A stretch of DNA of 13,063 bases, taken from positions 1 through 13,063 of the forward strand of contig JANYAL010000255.1 in assembly GCA_025361325.1 (NCBI GenBank). The letters run 5' to 3'. Source of the DNA: Bacteroidota bacterium (GTDB taxonomy: Bacteria > Bacteroidota > Bacteroidia > Chitinophagales > Chitinophagaceae). Position 1 is the first letter of the stretch; each line of letters opens with the position of its first letter. Below the pieces are notes generated by a model. That model was not told the DNA's origin. It did no database searches and was given only the letters and a program-made list of their open reading frames with translations. Shown in pieces: positions 1 through 7,355 of this stretch. The position numbers and the translations under genes were made by a program.

Positions 1-555
1 GGCGTTCACCTGCTCAACATGCTCAGAATGATACCGGCCGATGTGATCCTGCTAGATATACAAATGCCTATCATGGACGGTATTACTGCCCTTCCCGATA
101 TCAAGAAACTTTATCCCAATACCAGGGTCATTATGCTCACCATGATGGACGATCATAGCATGATCACCAAACTGATGGAACTGGGTGCCAACAGTTACCT
201 TACTAAGACCAGTGACAGCGAGATTATCTACGAAGCTATCAAGACCTGCTTCGAACAGGAATATTATTTCAATGCACTGACCAATAAGGCCTTGCTTACT
301 AACCTGAAACAGCGCCATACCCTAATTCCGCAGAAACTGCAGCTACAGGAAGCAAACCTGAACGACAAGGAAATGCTGATCCTGAAGCTGATGTGCGAGG
401 AAAAGAGCACCAAGGAGATCGCAGATATGGTCGACCTCAGCCCCCGTACTGTGGAAGCCATCCGCGATAAGTTGAAAGTAAAAACAGGTGCAAAAAGCAC
501 CGCCGGCCTAATTATGTACGCAGTGAAACATAAAATACTCAATGTTGAACTCTGA
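1..555 (+). CDS. Response regulator, NarL/LuxR family (5' end cut by window)
   Basis: This is the C-terminal part of a two-component response regulator that would bind DNA when phosphorylated by a partner histidine kinase. The reading frame is open from base 1, so the true start lies outside the window. The receiver domain is recognisable from VILLDIQMPIMDG, whose Asp (codon 55-57) is the expected phospho-acceptor, the switch Thr in MLTMMDD, and the conserved Lys in YLTKTSD. After a linker, the C-terminal LuxR-type helix-turn-helix follows, with LNDKEMLILKLMCE, STKEIADMVDLS and the recognition helix SPRTVEAIRDKL. The first part of the receiver with its acidic pair is missing from view. No kinase gene is visible here, so the signal and targets cannot be inferred. 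A strong terminator follows 40 bases downstream, so this is the last gene of its transcript. Confidence 0.93.
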   Translation, partial: GVHLLNMLRMIPADVILLDIQMPIMDGITALPDIKKLYPNTRVIMLTMMDDHSMITKLMELGANSYLTKTSDSEIIYEAIKTCFEQEYYFNALTNKALLTNLKQRHTLIPQKLQLQEANLNDKEMLILKLMCEEKSTKEIADMVDLSPRTVEAIRDKLKVKTGAKSTAGLIMYAVKHKILNVEL

Positions 556-592
556 ATACCGAACAGTTTTCTGTAACCATAGTGAAGAAACC

Positions 593-620
593 ATCCCGCT
601 GCCTCTGCGGGATTTTTTTT
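593..620 (+). terminator. Rho-independent terminator of the response regulator gene
   Basis: A perfect 7-bp stem, ATCCCGC (593-599) against GCGGGAT (607-613), encloses a 7-base loop and is followed directly by a run of T. It lies about 40 bases after the response regulator stop codon. Confidence 0.88.
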
Positions 621-640
621 ATTCTCAAGGCCGGGAGTTC

Positions 641-768
641 CGGGAGAAAAGGAGCACCAGGGGGTCGAATTATCTCCTTATCTTCCTTTTCTTCCCAGGA
701 CCCCAAATATTGATTGGATAACAATCTTTAAACCCGCTCCTGAAGCTCCTTTCTCTTTTTTTCTCCCG
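641..768. repeat. Nested imperfect inverted repeats in the gap before the PabC-like gene
   Basis: The outer arm CGGGAGAAAAGGAGC (641-655) pairs with GCTCCTT (745-751) and TTCTCCCG (761-768), leaving a bulge of about 9 bases. Inside it GGGGTC (661-666) matches GACCCC (699-704). The right side is strongly pyrimidine-rich. No open reading frame here looks like a protein. The function is unknown and the pairing could be a by-product of the purine/pyrimidine bias. Confidence 0.4.
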
Positions 769-791
769 ACCCTTTGTTTCTCTTCTTGATA

Positions 792-799
792 TATATTTG
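792..799 (+). promoter_or_regulatory. Bacteroidota-type -7 promoter element, TATATTTG
   Basis: TATATTTG matches the Bacteroidota -7 consensus TAnnTTTG exactly. A TTTG at 773-776 could be the upstream element, although its 15-base spacer is short. The box ends three bases before the ATG at 803, so the predicted transcript would have almost no 5' leader. Confidence 0.55.
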
Positions 800-802
800 C
801 CC

Positions 803-1645
803 ATGCCCCACTTCAATTATAACGGTAAACTGTTTCCGGAGGGTAGTCCGGTCATAGGTGTGGCCAACAGGGGGCTTCGCTATGGGGACGGGCTGTTTGA
901 AACCATCAAGTGCCTCAACGGCCGCCTGGTCTTTGCCGATGAACACCTGGCACGCCTGTGGAAAGGGATGGGGATACTTAAATTTGAAGTGCCCCGTCAT
1001 TTCAGTCCCGGCAGGTTACAGGACGAGATTCTCGCACTGGTCAAAAAGAACGGCCATGTACGCGCAGCCCGCATACGGCTGACCGTTATCCGGGGTGACG
1101 GCGGATTATATGATGCTGTAAACCATTTCCCCAATTATATCATCGAAACCTGGGCCCTTTCCGGAACCATCGGCAACGGTCTTAACAGCAACGGACTGGT
1201 ATTGGGCATTTGCCCCGGTGTCAATAAGTCTGCCGATATCCTCAGCAACCTCAAACATAATAATTACCTGCCCTATGTGATGGCTGCCCTGCATGCCAAA
1301 GAACAGCATTGGAACGATGCCATCATTCTCAACAGCCAGGGAAGGATCTGCGACAGTACCATTGCCAACGTCTTCTTGGTTAAGGGCGGAACTGTAATTA
1401 CACCAGCACTGGAAGAAGGCTGTGTGGCAGGGGTGATGCGAAAGGCAATCATAAAGGAGTTGGCTGTTGGCAGTTGGCCCTTGGAAGAAAAGCAGGTAAT
1501 GGTCCGGGAACTGCTGGATGCTGATGAAGTTTTTTTGTCTAATTCCATTTACGATATTCGCTGGGTGAAGCGTGTAGGTGACAGCACGTACGGCAATATT
1601 ATAACGCAGCGGATCTACCAATTGTTGCTGCCAACCATTTCCTGA
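803..1645 (+). CDS. Fold-type IV PLP enzyme, aminodeoxychorismate lyase-like (aminotransferase class IV)
   Basis: This 280-residue protein belongs to the class IV PLP family, which includes PabC (aminodeoxychorismate lyase, making 4-aminobenzoate for folate), branched-chain aminotransferase and D-amino acid aminotransferase. N-terminal RGLRYGDGLFET (residues 23-34) is a family hallmark. The PLP-forming Lys is probably K151 in LSNLKHNNYLPYV, a context closer to PabC than to IlvE. ICDSTIANVFLV (182-193) and EEGCVAGVMRKAI (204-216) complete the cofactor site. Where the family normally has Glu in the E-x4-N motif, this protein has Asp184. I start it at ATG 803; a TTG two codons earlier lies inside the putative -7 promoter box. 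The photolyase gene begins 19 bases after the stop, suggesting one transcript. The exact substrate cannot be settled from sequence, so no symbol is given. Confidence 0.85.
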   Translation: MPHFNYNGKLFPEGSPVIGVANRGLRYGDGLFETIKCLNGRLVFADEHLARLWKGMGILKFEVPRHFSPGRLQDEILALVKKNGHVRAARIRLTVIRGDGGLYDAVNHFPNYIIETWALSGTIGNGLNSNGLVLGICPGVNKSADILSNLKHNNYLPYVMAALHAKEQHWNDAIILNSQGRICDSTIANVFLVKGGTVITPALEEGCVAGVMRKAIIKELAVGSWPLEEKQVMVRELLDADEVFLSNSIYDIRWVKRVGDSTYGNIITQRIYQLLLPTIS

Positions 1646-1664
1646 ATATTTTGTTGTGTACTAT

Positions 1665-2978
1665 ATGCGTACTGTAAACATTTTCTGGTTCCGAAGAGAC
1701 CTGCGATTGAATGATAATGCCGGTCTTTACCATGCGCTGGCCGGGGGCATACCGGTGATCCCCATTTTTATCTTTGATACGAACATACTGAATGAACTGG
1801 AAGAGAAGAGCGATCGTCGCGTTGAATTCATCTATGCCGCCCTGAAACAGATGCAGATTGAGCTGGTTATGCTGGGCTCCTCGCTGGAAGTGTATCACGG
1901 AACTCCTGCTGAAGTGTTCAGTCAGTTGTTGATCAAATATTCCATCAATACCGTATTTACCAACCACGACTATGAGCCCTATGCGCAGGAACGGGATAAA
2001 ACCATCCAGGAACGCCTGAAGGCGCAGGGGGTAATGTTCCGCTCATACAAAGACCAGGTCATATTCGAAATGGATGAAGTAATAAAGGACAACAGCAACC
2101 CCTACACGGTATTTACCCCCTACAGCAGGAAATGGAAATCGGTGCTGACAGATAAGGATCTGGAGCCGTATCCCAATCAATCTCTTTTCCATCATTTTCA
2201 TAAACAGGAACCACGGGTCATTCCCAGTTTGCGGTCACTGGGTTTCCGGTCAGTAGACCTTCCCTTTCCCTCACAGGAACTGGATGAGGCCATTGTTAAG
2301 GACTATGGTGAACAGCGGAATTTCCCGGGCTTGACCGGAACCTCAAAGATGGGAGTGCACCTGCGTTTTGGCACAGTGAGCATCCGGGAAATAGCGCTTA
2401 AAAGCAGGGGGCTCAGCGAGACATATCTGAACGAGCTCATCTGGCGCGATTTTTATCATATGATCCTCTGGCATTTCCCCAGGGTGGGGACGGGGAATTC
2501 CTTCAAAAGGGAATATGACGCAATTGAATGGAGACGAGATGAAGGTGAATTTGAAAAATGGTGCCTGGGACAAACAGGTTACCCTATCGTAGATGCCGGC
2601 ATGCGCGAACTCAATGCAACCGGCTTCATGCATAACCGGCTGCGAATGATCGTGGCCTCCTTCCTGTCCAAGCATCTCCTGCTTGACTGGCGACTGGGTG
2701 AAGCTTATTTCGCAAATAAACTGCTGGACTTTGACCTGGCCGCCAACAACGGCGGCTGGCAATGGGCCGCAGGCAGTGGCTGTGATGCGGCCCCATATTT
2801 CCGCATCTTCAATCCCCGGCTGCAGACCGAGAAATTCGATCCCCAACATACCTATATAAAGAAATGGGTTCCTGAATATACACATTTAAGTTACCCCAGG
2901 CCTATAGTGGAACATGAACTGGCGCGGAAACGCTGTTTGGAGACCTATGCGAAAGCATTGAAGCCTAACGCAGCATAG
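1665..2978 (+). CDS. phrB: Deoxyribodipyrimidine photolyase, class I CPD type
   Basis: The enzyme uses blue light and FADH- to split cyclobutane pyrimidine dimers in DNA. The 436 residues show the N-terminal antenna-binding alpha/beta domain (FWFRRDLRLNDNAGL, residues 7-21) and the helical FAD domain. Aligning by eye with the E. coli enzyme, the electron-transfer Trp triad is kept as W288, W341 and W364. The FAD-contacting Asn in AANNGGWQW is present, as are the dimer-binding residues of ELIWRDF and the final Trp of GGWQW. RLRM and DAAPYFRIFNP are also intact. One difference is GFMHNRLR where E. coli has GWMHNRLR. ATG 1665 is preferred over an in-frame GTG at 1656, because the protein then begins right before the first beta strand. 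A cryptochrome role is possible but the intact lesion site favours repair. It probably shares a transcript with the PabC-like gene. Confidence 0.93.
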   Translation: MRTVNIFWFRRDLRLNDNAGLYHALAGGIPVIPIFIFDTNILNELEEKSDRRVEFIYAALKQMQIELVMLGSSLEVYHGTPAEVFSQLLIKYSINTVFTNHDYEPYAQERDKTIQERLKAQGVMFRSYKDQVIFEMDEVIKDNSNPYTVFTPYSRKWKSVLTDKDLEPYPNQSLFHHFHKQEPRVIPSLRSLGFRSVDLPFPSQELDEAIVKDYGEQRNFPGLTGTSKMGVHLRFGTVSIREIALKSRGLSETYLNELIWRDFYHMILWHFPRVGTGNSFKREYDAIEWRRDEGEFEKWCLGQTGYPIVDAGMRELNATGFMHNRLRMIVASFLSKHLLLDWRLGEAYFANKLLDFDLAANNGGWQWAAGSGCDAAPYFRIFNPRLQTEKFDPQHTYIKKWVPEYTHLSYPRPIVEHELARKRCLETYAKALKPNAA

Positions 2979-3018
2979 GATCTTTATTTCACGTAAGAAC
3001 TGCAAAGATAAAATGCAA

Positions 3019-3050
3019 AAAGCCGTAAAGAAACTTTGTGGCTTTGTCTT
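3019..3050 (+). terminator. Terminator hairpin after the photolyase gene
   Basis: AAAGCCGTAAAG (3019-3030) can pair along all 12 bases with CTTTGTGGCTTT (3034-3045) around an AAA loop, using two G-U pairs, and a T-rich tail follows. On the minus strand the two G-U pairs become mismatches, so the structure works best for transcripts reading rightward. It sits between two convergent genes. Confidence 0.72.
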
Positions 3051-3081
3051 ATTTATTCATCATTCAGTGAGATACTGTTCT

Positions 3082-3936
3082 TCAGTTATAGAATATGTCC
3101 CCTGGAACGCCCAGTGCACTCGGTTTCATGCGCCAGTATACCTCCAGTAATTTTTTCACAGCGTCCTTCCCTTCCTCTCCTAACTCAATAGAGAACTGAT
3201 TCACATAGAGGTCAATGTGCTGCCGTATCACATCCTCGCTCATTTCCTGGGAGTTGTACCGAATATAATCGTTGAGCTGGGGATATTGTGTATACGCATA
3301 CTCAATGCTTTGCCTGATCAGGTGGTCCACTTTACGGGCAGTTGGTTCCCCCACGTCTTTACGGATCATGATGCCTCCCAGTGGAATAGGGCGGCCCGTT
3401 TCGGTCTCCCAGTATTCGCCCAGGTCGATGATTTTCTCCAGTCCTTTTTGCTGATACGTGAACCGGTTCTCGTGTATGATCACCCCCGGGCCTTTTCCGG
3501 ATAACACAAAATCTTCGATCTGATCATACCGCAAAAAGATCTTGTTCTCAGCCTTGGGATACGCAAGCGAAAAAAGTAAATGTGCCGTGGTATTTTCACC
3601 GGGTATGGCAACCAGAGAATTTTCAATTTCGATTTGGTCTTCAAGAGGTTCCCGCTTTAGGGTGCAGAGGGGGTTTTTGATCAATAGCGGTCCTACACCA
3701 CGCCCCAGCGCACTGCCGCTGTTGAGCACCCTGTATTTATCCAGCACCAGTGGCAATACTCCATAGCTCAACTTGGTGATGTCTAGTTTTCCGGCAATGG
3801 CCCATTGGTTCAGGGTCTGTACATCTTCAAGTACAACATCAAATTCCAGGCCTTCCGTTTCGATCTTTTTATTGACCAGTGCATCAAAAATGAATGTGTC
3901 GTTGGGACAGGGGGAGAAGCCGAGGGAGATGTTCAT
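3082..3936 (-). CDS. mqnD: 1,4-dihydroxy-6-naphthoate synthase (menaquinone, futalosine route)
   Basis: MqnD converts cyclic dehypoxanthine futalosine to 1,4-dihydroxy-6-naphthoate, a late step in futalosine-route menaquinone synthesis. The 284-residue length fits the family, which has a periplasmic-binding-protein-like two-domain fold. Diagnostic features are the N-terminal LGFSPCPNDTFIFDAL (residues 5-20), KLSYGVLPL (55-63), GENTTAHLLF (113-122), and GVIIHENRFTYQ (151-162), whose H155 corresponds to the catalytic His proposed for this family. There is no signal peptide, as expected for a cytoplasmic enzyme. The gene lies 71 bases downstream of mqnB on the same strand, so the two are probably cotranscribed. 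The genes for the earlier steps (mqnA, mqnC, mqnE) are not in this window. Confidence 0.94.
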   Translation of the reverse strand: MNISLGFSPCPNDTFIFDALVNKKIETEGLEFDVVLEDVQTLNQWAIAGKLDITKLSYGVLPLVLDKYRVLNSGSALGRGVGPLLIKNPLCTLKREPLEDQIEIENSLVAIPGENTTAHLLFSLAYPKAENKIFLRYDQIEDFVLSGKGPGVIIHENRFTYQQKGLEKIIDLGEYWETETGRPIPLGGIMIRKDVGEPTARKVDHLIRQSIEYAYTQYPQLNDYIRYNSQEMSEDVIRQHIDLYVNQFSIELGEEGKDAVKKLLEVYWRMKPSALGVPGDIFYN

Positions 3937-4007
3937 GGGTAATTGTTATTTGTTATTTTCTGATACATAGTTTATAGTTGAATCAAGTTGCTCGCAGCTT
4001 GTAACGC

Positions 4008-4637
4008 TCAGCTATTTATTCTCCCTACTAACTTGTCGAGTTCCTCATTTAGATTTTCTAAAGCCTCTTTCATCTTCCATTTGCCCCGGTCTCTTTCACC
4101 TACATAATTAGAAATGGTCCTGAGCTGGAGGAAGGGAAGGTTTTCCTGCAGGCAAACATAGTGCAGTGCCGCACCTTCCATACTCTCAGTTTGCGGTGCA
4201 AAATGGCGGATAAGTTCTGCTTTCTGTTCTGGATTATCTGAAACTTTGTTCACGGTAACACCCTGAACAATGGGCAGGAGAATAGATCTTAATAATGTAT
4301 GCGGGTTCTCCAGCCATCCGTTGGTGAACGGAAACTCATCCTTGCTGCCGAATCCGGCTTCAAATACCGTTGAGAAGCACCCGTTCATTTCCATGCCCAG
4401 GTCGCCAAAACTGTCTTTGCAAACCAGAACGGTCTGACCTGGTTTTAATTCCTGGCTGAAGCTTCCGGCTATGCCCGCTTGTATTACCAGGTCGTAATCG
4501 ATCTGCTGAATTCTTTTTTGCAAGTGATAAATGGTAGCAGCGATACCAATCCCGGTTATGAGAAGATCAGTACCCGGGTGAACGGCTGCAAAGGGTTCGA
4601 GCTCCTTTTCTGTGGCAGCAACGATAAGAATCTGCAT
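4008..4637 (-). CDS. mqnB: Futalosine hydrolase
   Basis: MqnB removes hypoxanthine from futalosine to give dehypoxanthine futalosine, an early step of the futalosine menaquinone route. The 209-residue protein has the nucleoside phosphorylase/MTA-SAH nucleosidase fold: ILIVAATEKELEPF at the N-terminus, LLITGIGIAATIY (residues 25-37), VIQAGIAGSF (51-60), and ESMEGAALHYVC near residue 155, which carries the Met-Glu nucleoside-binding pair. The C-terminal RTISNYVGERDRGKW resembles futalosine hydrolases more than MTA/SAH nucleosidases. The neighbouring mqnD supports this strongly. It diverges from the PTPS gene across an 81-base gap; on its own strand CAACTTTG, a near match to TAnnTTTG, lies just before the ATG. 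Confidence 0.92.
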   Translation of the reverse strand: MQILIVAATEKELEPFAAVHPGTDLLITGIGIAATIYHLQKRIQQIDYDLVIQAGIAGSFSQELKPGQTVLVCKDSFGDLGMEMNGCFSTVFEAGFGSKDEFPFTNGWLENPHTLLRSILLPIVQGVTVNKVSDNPEQKAELIRHFAPQTESMEGAALHYVCLQENLPFLQLRTISNYVGERDRGKWKMKEALENLNEELDKLVGRINS

Positions 4638-4696
4638 ACTGCAAAGTTGAACTTTTTTTACAAACCGGTGTTATAAATGCATAAACCCTTTAATCC

Positions 4697-4704
4697 TACC
4701 TTTG
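4697..4704 (+). promoter_or_regulatory. -7 promoter element TACCTTTG upstream of the PTPS gene
   Basis: TACCTTTG fits the Bacteroidota TAnnTTTG consensus and ends 14 bases before ATG 4719. It would fall inside the coding region if the upstream in-frame ATG at 4677 were used, which supports the later start. No convincing -33 TTG is visible. Confidence 0.5.
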
Positions 4705-4718
4705 CAAAAAAAATAAAC

Positions 4719-5144
4719 ATGGTGTATTTAACGAGGCTGGAGCATTTCAACGCAGCTCATAAATTGTGGAACCCTGACTGGACCCCTGAAAAGAATAAGG
4801 AAGTTTTCGGCAAATGCGCCAACGAGAACTGGCATGGGCATAATTACGAAATATTTGTTACAGTAAAAGGGGAGACCATGCCCGATACAGGTTTCATCTT
4901 CAATGCCAAGCGGCTCAGCGAGATCATCACCGAAACGGTCTGTGACAAGATTGACCATAAGAACCTTAACCTCGACGTGGATTTCATGTCTGGCAAATTT
5001 ACGACTGCCGAGAACCTTGCTATATCCATCTGGGAACAACTGGAACCTGTTCTGAAAGCAGAGGGAACTACCTTGCATTGTGTAAAACTCTGCGAAACGG
5101 CAAGGATCTATGTGGAATATTTCGGGGAAAGGCTCAATAAATAA
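4719..5144 (+). CDS. 6-pyruvoyl-tetrahydropterin synthase (PTPS-II-like)/QueD family
   Basis: The family converts 7,8-dihydroneopterin triphosphate to 6-pyruvoyl-tetrahydropterin (PTPS) or to 6-carboxy-tetrahydropterin (QueD, for queuosine). The 141 residues contain the zinc ligands H14, H39 and H41 (HFNAAH and HGHNY), the catalytic C33, the D79-H80 pair in [10 protein letters not shown], and the pterin-anchoring Glu in [11 protein letters not shown]. Cys and His are six residues apart (C33-H39), as in mammalian PTPS, whereas E. coli QueD has four. [14 protein letters not shown] and [14 protein letters not shown] also resemble the eukaryotic protein. ATG 4719 is chosen because homology begins at once and a -7 box lies upstream; the ATG at 4677 would add 14 unrelated residues. 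folE follows after 10 bases, so the pair supplies a two-step path from GTP. A tetrahydrobiopterin role is more likely than queuosine, but both are possible. Confidence 0.88.
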   Translation: MVYLTRLEHFNAAHKLWNPDWTPEKNKEVFGKCANENWHGHNYEIFVTVKGETMPDTGFIFNAKRLSEIITETVCDKIDHKNLNLDVDFMSGKFTTAENLAISIWEQLEPVLKAEGTTLHCVKLCETARIYVEYFGERLNK

Positions 5145-5154
5145 AATTACAATT

Positions 5155-5751
5155 ATGGCATATAAGAAATTGGAACAGTATAACGAGGTCGTGACACAAG
5201 GACTCATGCACAATTACCGGGAAGCAATCGGTTTGCTGGGAGAAGACCCAGATCGGGAAGGGCTTAAGAAAACGCCCGAGCGTATTGCCAAAGCCATGCA
5301 GTTCTTCACCCAGGGCTACCACCTGGATGCCAACGCCGTGCTGTCTTCTGCAAAATTCCATGAGGAAGTGAACGAAATGATCATTGTAAAGGATATTGAA
5401 CTTTACAGCTTGTGTGAACACCACCTGGTGCCTTTTTTCGGAAAAGCACATGTTGCCTATATCCCCAATGGCTTTATAACCGGACTTAGCAAGATCGCCC
5501 GGGTGGTAGATATATTCAGTCGCCGTCTGCAGGTACAGGAAAGACTTACCAACCAAATACTGGATTGCATCAAGGAAACACTTGATCCGCTTGGAGTAGC
5601 GGTTGTTATAGAAGCCTCCCATTTATGCATGATGATGCGTGGTGTACAGAAACAGAATTCCGTTACAACCACTTCCGCCTTTTACGGGGAATTTGCAAAG
5701 AATGAGACGCGCAGTGAATTCCTGAAGCTGATCACCGCGAAGCTGCATTAG
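5155..5751 (+). CDS. folE: GTP cyclohydrolase I, type IA
   Basis: FolE opens the ring of GTP and rearranges it to 7,8-dihydroneopterin triphosphate, the shared precursor of folate, biopterin and deazapurines. The 198 residues carry the zinc ligands C87 and H90 in [13 protein letters not shown] and C158 in [11 protein letters not shown], spaced as in the E. coli enzyme (Cys110, His113, Cys181). [17 protein letters not shown] and VQERLTNQI are family signatures, and the N-terminal [15 protein letters not shown] helix is typical. I start it at ATG 5155, 10 bases after the PTPS stop; an in-frame upstream codon at 5110 would overlap the PTPS gene and adds residues outside the family. The two genes are almost certainly one operon, with FolE product feeding PTPS. 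Folate synthesis is an additional likely use. Confidence 0.95.
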   Translation: MAYKKLEQYNEVVTQGLMHNYREAIGLLGEDPDREGLKKTPERIAKAMQFFTQGYHLDANAVLSSAKFHEEVNEMIIVKDIELYSLCEHHLVPFFGKAHVAYIPNGFITGLSKIARVVDIFSRRLQVQERLTNQILDCIKETLDPLGVAVVIEASHLCMMMRGVQKQNSVTTTSAFYGEFAKNETRSEFLKLITAKLH

Positions 5752-5816
5752 ACCTGTATGATTTTCAAATCTTTCGGCATTAAATATTTCTACTTTTACT
5801 GAAGGCAATTGGAACT

Positions 5817-5837
5817 GCAGGATACTTGTATACCTGC
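5817..5837 (+). other. Short hairpin between folE and fabD
   Basis: GCAGGATAC and GTATACCTGC form a 9-bp stem with a single bulged A and a TT loop. There is no T-run directly after it, so it is a poor intrinsic terminator. It may be a weak terminator or a binding site; the rest of the 144-base gap is AT-rich with no gene. Confidence 0.4.
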
Positions 5838-5895
5838 GACATCTAATAGGTTTTGATTTTCTTTTTTAGTTTATTTGTGGATCAAAACAACGAAT

Positions 5896-6786
5896 ATGGC
5901 ACATGCATTTGTCTTCCCGGGTCAGGGATCCCAGTTTCCGGGTATGGGTAAACGTCTTTATGACACTAACCCTACGGCGAAAGATCTGTTCGAGCAGGCA
6001 AATGCCATCCTGGGGTTTCGCATTTCAGATATCATGTTCAGCGGCAATGAGGAAGAACTGAAGCAGACCAATGTCACCCAGCCGGCTGTCTTCATACATT
6101 CTGTCATTGCTTACAAGACCATCACTGGTGCACTACCGGAGAAGGTGGCCGGACATTCACTGGGTGAGTTCTCAGCTCTAGTGGCCAACGATACACTCGA
6201 TTTCACACAAGGCCTGAAACTAGTTTCCATCAGAGCATCGGCCATGCAAAAAGCCTGTGAGATGAATCCTTCAACCATGGCTGCTGTGCTTGCACTGGCG
6301 GATGAAATAGTTGAGGAAGTATGTGCCTCGGTACAAAAAGAAACTGGCGAGGTAGTGGTCGCTGCCAATTATAACTGTCCGGGGCAGTTGGTCATTAGCG
6401 GTTCTTTGAAAGCCATTGAGATTGCCTGTGAAAGAATGAAGGCTGCAGGTGCAAAGCGTGTAATTGTTTTACCTGTAGGCGGCGCCTTTCATTCTCCCCT
6501 GATGCTTTCCGCTAAGTTAGAACTGGAGGCAGCGATAGAAGCGGCCGTCTTCCACGAGCCTCAATGCCCGGTATACCAGAATGTTACTGCAAATGCCGTA
6601 ACTGATCCCAAAATTATAAGAGCTAATCTCATCGAACAGCTGACCGCCCCGGTAAGATGGACACAAAGCGTGGAGGCAATGATCAGGGACGGCGCCACCC
6701 GTTTCACTGAATGCGGACCGGGAAAAGTACTGCAAGGATTAGTGGTGAAGATCAATAAGGAAATGACGGCAGACGGAATAAATTAG
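5896..6786 (+). CDS. fabD: Malonyl-CoA:ACP transacylase
   Basis: FabD moves malonyl from CoA to acyl carrier protein, providing the extender unit for type II fatty acid synthesis in the cytoplasm. The 296 residues show the oxyanion-hole Gln in FVFPGQGSQFPGMG (6-19), the nucleophile S88 in VAGHSLGEFSAL, the malonate-binding R113 in SIRASAMQ, and the catalytic H199 in GGAFHSPLM. These match Ser92, Arg117 and His201 of the E. coli enzyme. ATG 5896 is chosen because the conserved strand MAHAFVFPGQG begins there; an upstream alternative at 5875 adds seven unlikely residues. It stands alone here rather than in a fab cluster, but accB and accC, which make its substrate, lie about 4 kb to the right. 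Confidence 0.95.
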   Translation: MAHAFVFPGQGSQFPGMGKRLYDTNPTAKDLFEQANAILGFRISDIMFSGNEEELKQTNVTQPAVFIHSVIAYKTITGALPEKVAGHSLGEFSALVANDTLDFTQGLKLVSIRASAMQKACEMNPSTMAAVLALADEIVEEVCASVQKETGEVVVAANYNCPGQLVISGSLKAIEIACERMKAAGAKRVIVLPVGGAFHSPLMLSAKLELEAAIEAAVFHEPQCPVYQNVTANAVTDPKIIRANLIEQLTAPVRWTQSVEAMIRDGATRFTECGPGKVLQGLVVKINKEMTADGIN

Positions 6787-6852
6787 TTTTATGTTGGTTT
6801 CAGTTTCTGGTACCATAAACAATATATATGATCAATTTAAAAGACTGTTACT

Positions 6853-7329
6853 ATGCTTAGATCATTAATACTGCCATTTTTATTGCTTGCCGCAGGTATT
6901 ATCCATGCCCAGGTATATGACCAATTCTGAAATTCGCGATTTAATTTATGTAGCGAATACCCCCATTATTTCAGGAGTCAGCCCCCGCCTGAGAACAATG
7001 ATGGAATGGTTTTCCTGTCTGCTGATAAAAAGGCTGAGATCCGTGCTTTCGGAAGGCTGGCCATTGAAGATTTTGACCGGCTAGACCAGGAGTTTGAGTC
7101 TGCAACCGGCCAACTAAAGTTGATCTATAAACACATTACCAAAGACTGGTTCGTAGTTTCGGGGATTAATGAAAAAGGGAATATCGTGTATTGCAAAACA
7201 AGGAAAAAGAACATAGATTATATGGGGCAACCCGGGACGGCTGTATTTCAAACCTTGATGATCACCTATCCGGCAACCCAGAAGAAAACATACGAACCTT
7301 ATTGTATTAAATTATCAAAAAGCCTTTAG
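6853..7329 (+). pseudogene. Secreted small protein gene interrupted by an in-frame TGA
   Basis: One reading frame runs from ATG 6853 to TAG 7327-7329 with a single internal stop, TGA at 6928-6930 (codon 26 of 159). The first 25 codons encode a clear signal peptide (MLRSLILPFLLLAAGIIHAQ, with cleavage likely after AQ) and then VYDQF. The frame after the stop continues without any shift as NSRFNLCSEYPHYF and a domain of about 130 residues with three Cys. Neither half makes sense alone: the first is only a signal peptide and the second lacks one. A single CGA to TGA change (Arg to stop) would explain it. Internal restart at ATG 7006 would give 107 residues with no export signal. Alternatives are a sequencing error or stop-codon readthrough. 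I do not recognise the family. A terminator follows directly. Confidence 0.8.
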
Positions 7330-7355
7330 CGCAAAGTTGTAGATATTCTTAATAT

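Noticed and set aside
2343..2885. A 180-residue open frame on the minus strand inside the photolyase gene
   Set aside because: It lies wholly opposite strongly conserved photolyase motifs, has no recognisable domain and no promoter. It is a shadow of the real frame.
4644..4696. A short AT-rich leader between mqnB and PTPS considered as a riboswitch
   Set aside because: The divergent gap is only 81 bases and holds promoters for both genes. No paired structure of riboswitch size could be built.
4677..4718. An upstream ATG giving PTPS 14 more residues
   Set aside because: The extension has no counterpart in the family and would contain a TAnnTTTG promoter box. ATG 4719 is the better start.
6928..6930. 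TGA read as selenocysteine in the secreted-protein gene
   Set aside because: No hairpin resembling a bacterial SECIS element is evident just after the stop, and the site is next to the signal-peptide cleavage region rather than in a redox motif.
6887..7084. A 65-residue plus-strand frame across the start of the secreted-protein gene
   Set aside because: It is in a different frame from the signal peptide and domain that read through 6853-7329, and begins within the signal-peptide coding region.
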